NCBI GenBank assembly: GCA_023396555.1
Contig: JAEWWC010000227.1
Coordinates: 1 to 7,434 of the forward strand
Length of the DNA stretch: 7,434 bases
Origin: Bacillota bacterium
GTDB lineage: Bacteria; Bacillota; Clostridia; Christensenellales; SZUA-584
Direction of reading: 5' to 3'
The notes below the pieces were generated by a model. It worked only from the letters and a program-made list of their open reading frames with translations, had not been told where the DNA came from and searched no databases. Shown piece by piece: positions 6,978 through 7,434 of the stretch. Within the stretch, counting starts at the first letter, position 1. The number at the start of each line of letters is the position of its first letter. A program made the translations under genes and the position numbers.

Positions 6978-7274
6978 CTCTCGGCTCCTTCCTTTTCTTT
7001 ATTTTTAAAACGGCTGTGTTTTTGCCGTCATTCAACTTTTTCCGTATCGACTATAATGAGCTGATTTACTTTTCTCTTTTTTGGCAACACGAATCACATA
7101 TACCGAGTCCACTATTTAACGCCATTTTCAGACTGTGGACTGGCATTTCTTCTGCATGATCAAAATGATTTTTTAGCTTAGTTTAATAGTAAAAGAAGTC
7201 CTCATGTTATTCAATCAGACTGGATTTGTTTTTTGTTTGTTATATTTGCTGTTGGTTAAGTAGGTGAATATAGG
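6978..7274 (-). promoter_or_regulatory. Upstream region of the transporter operon (gene-free)
   Basis: No gene is supported between the ATPase start and the hairpin at 7275. The stretch is clearly more AT-rich than the genes around it, as expected for a promoter region. It holds the ATPase ribosome site AAGGAG (6985-6990) and a 7-base inverted repeat AGTCCAC / GTGGACT (7106-7112 and 7135-7141) with a 22-base spacer that could be an operator. The best minus-strand promoter is a weak candidate, listed separately. No riboswitch or tRNA-like structure was recognised. Confidence 0.5.
7239..7268 (-). promoter_or_regulatory. Candidate sigma-70/sigma-A promoter for the operon (weak)
   Basis: On the minus strand, TTCACC (7268-7263) and TATAAC (7244-7239) are separated by 18 bases. 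The -10 matches 5 of 6 consensus positions and the -35 only 4 of 6. It lies immediately downstream of the preceding gene's hairpin, which suits an operon promoter, but would give a leader of about 250 bases. Other -10-like boxes exist nearer the gene (for example TATAGT at 7055-7050) without a convincing -35. Confidence 0.25.
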
Positions 7275-7312
7275 ACAAGCCCGGCTTCATATCGCTATGA
7301 AACCGGGCCTGT
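7275..7312 (-). terminator. Strong hairpin, probable terminator of the right-edge gene
   Basis: GCCCGG (7279-7284) pairs with CCGGGC (7303-7308). Inside it, after one mismatch, TTCATA (7286-7291) pairs with TATGAA (7296-7301) around a TCGC loop, and ACA (7275-7277) with TGT (7310-7312) extends the base. It lies 20 bases after the stop of the minus-strand gene ending at 7333. The minus-strand tail (TTGTCCTATATT) is only moderately T-rich, so termination is likely but may be imperfect. Confidence 0.65.
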
Positions 7313-7332
7313 ATAAAATGTGGTGAATACTC

Positions 7333-7434
7333 TCACTCAAGCGCATCCAGCAGCTCTTGAAGATATGCCTTCGCCCCTTCGGGATCCTCTCTTGTGAGCG
7401 GAATACCGGGAAGCAGCACGCCGGTTCTATAGTC
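7333..7434 (-). CDS. 3' end of an unidentified protein-coding gene (partial)
   Basis: An open frame runs in from the right edge for 33 codons and ends at TGA (7333-7335). The residues include LLPGIPLTREDPEGAKAY and then a short amphipathic helix ending LLDALE. Codon use matches the neighbouring genes, and the hairpin at 7275-7312 follows at the expected distance, which supports a real gene end. The pattern of a proline-rich turn followed by a C-terminal helix is too short to assign a family. It is co-oriented with the transporter operon but probably separated from it by the terminator. Confidence 0.65.
   Translation of the reverse strand, partial: DYRTGVLLPGIPLTREDPEGAKAYLQELLDALE

Noticed and set aside
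1..7434. CRISPR arrays, insertion sequences, tRNA or rRNA genes
   Set aside because: No regularly spaced direct repeats other than the coding linker repeat, no transposase-like frames with terminal inverted repeats, and no tRNA or rRNA signatures were found on either strand.

Overview
The window reads as a carbohydrate-type ABC importer operon with two short-chain dehydrogenases beside it. Base composition is mixed and moderately GC-rich. Ribosome sites are strong AGGAGG types, genes are tightly packed with ATGA overlaps, TGA is used as stop, and the binding protein is a lipoprotein. These points fit a Gram-positive bacterium, most likely an anaerobic Clostridia-like member of the Bacillota. 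That placement is inference: there is no rRNA or other marker gene here.

Layout. Only the first gene (5-790) is on the plus strand; it is a classical SDR oxidoreductase. Every other gene is on the minus strand and is best read from right to left. At the right edge (7333-7434) is the 3' end of an unidentified gene, followed by a strong hairpin (7275-7312). A 355-base gene-free stretch (6978-7332) then leads into a dual-NBD ATPase (5451-6977), two RbsC-type permeases (4483-5454 and 3506-4486), a 511-residue substrate-binding lipoprotein (1816-3351) and a second SDR (914-1678). The ATPase, both permeases and their junctions are joined by 4-base overlaps. Spacers of 154 and 137 bases precede the binding protein and the second SDR. 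A hairpin with a T-tail on the minus side (807-842) separates the two convergent SDR genes.

How it works together. The lipoprotein should capture a small solute, probably a sugar, polyol or related metabolite. The two different permeases would form a heterodimeric channel, and the ATPase would drive uptake. The co-oriented SDR and the convergent SDR are candidates for the first oxidation or reduction of the imported compound. Their predicted cofactor preferences differ (NAD for 914-1678, probably NADP for 5-790). The substrate cannot be read from the sequence.

Most notable points. In the ATPase, every degenerate motif falls in the same composite nucleotide site while the other site looks intact. 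The binding protein is much longer than ordinary members of its class and carries a triplicated 10-residue linker encoded by 30-base tandem repeats. No clearly new kind of system is evident; this is an accessory catabolic transport locus with some unusual components.
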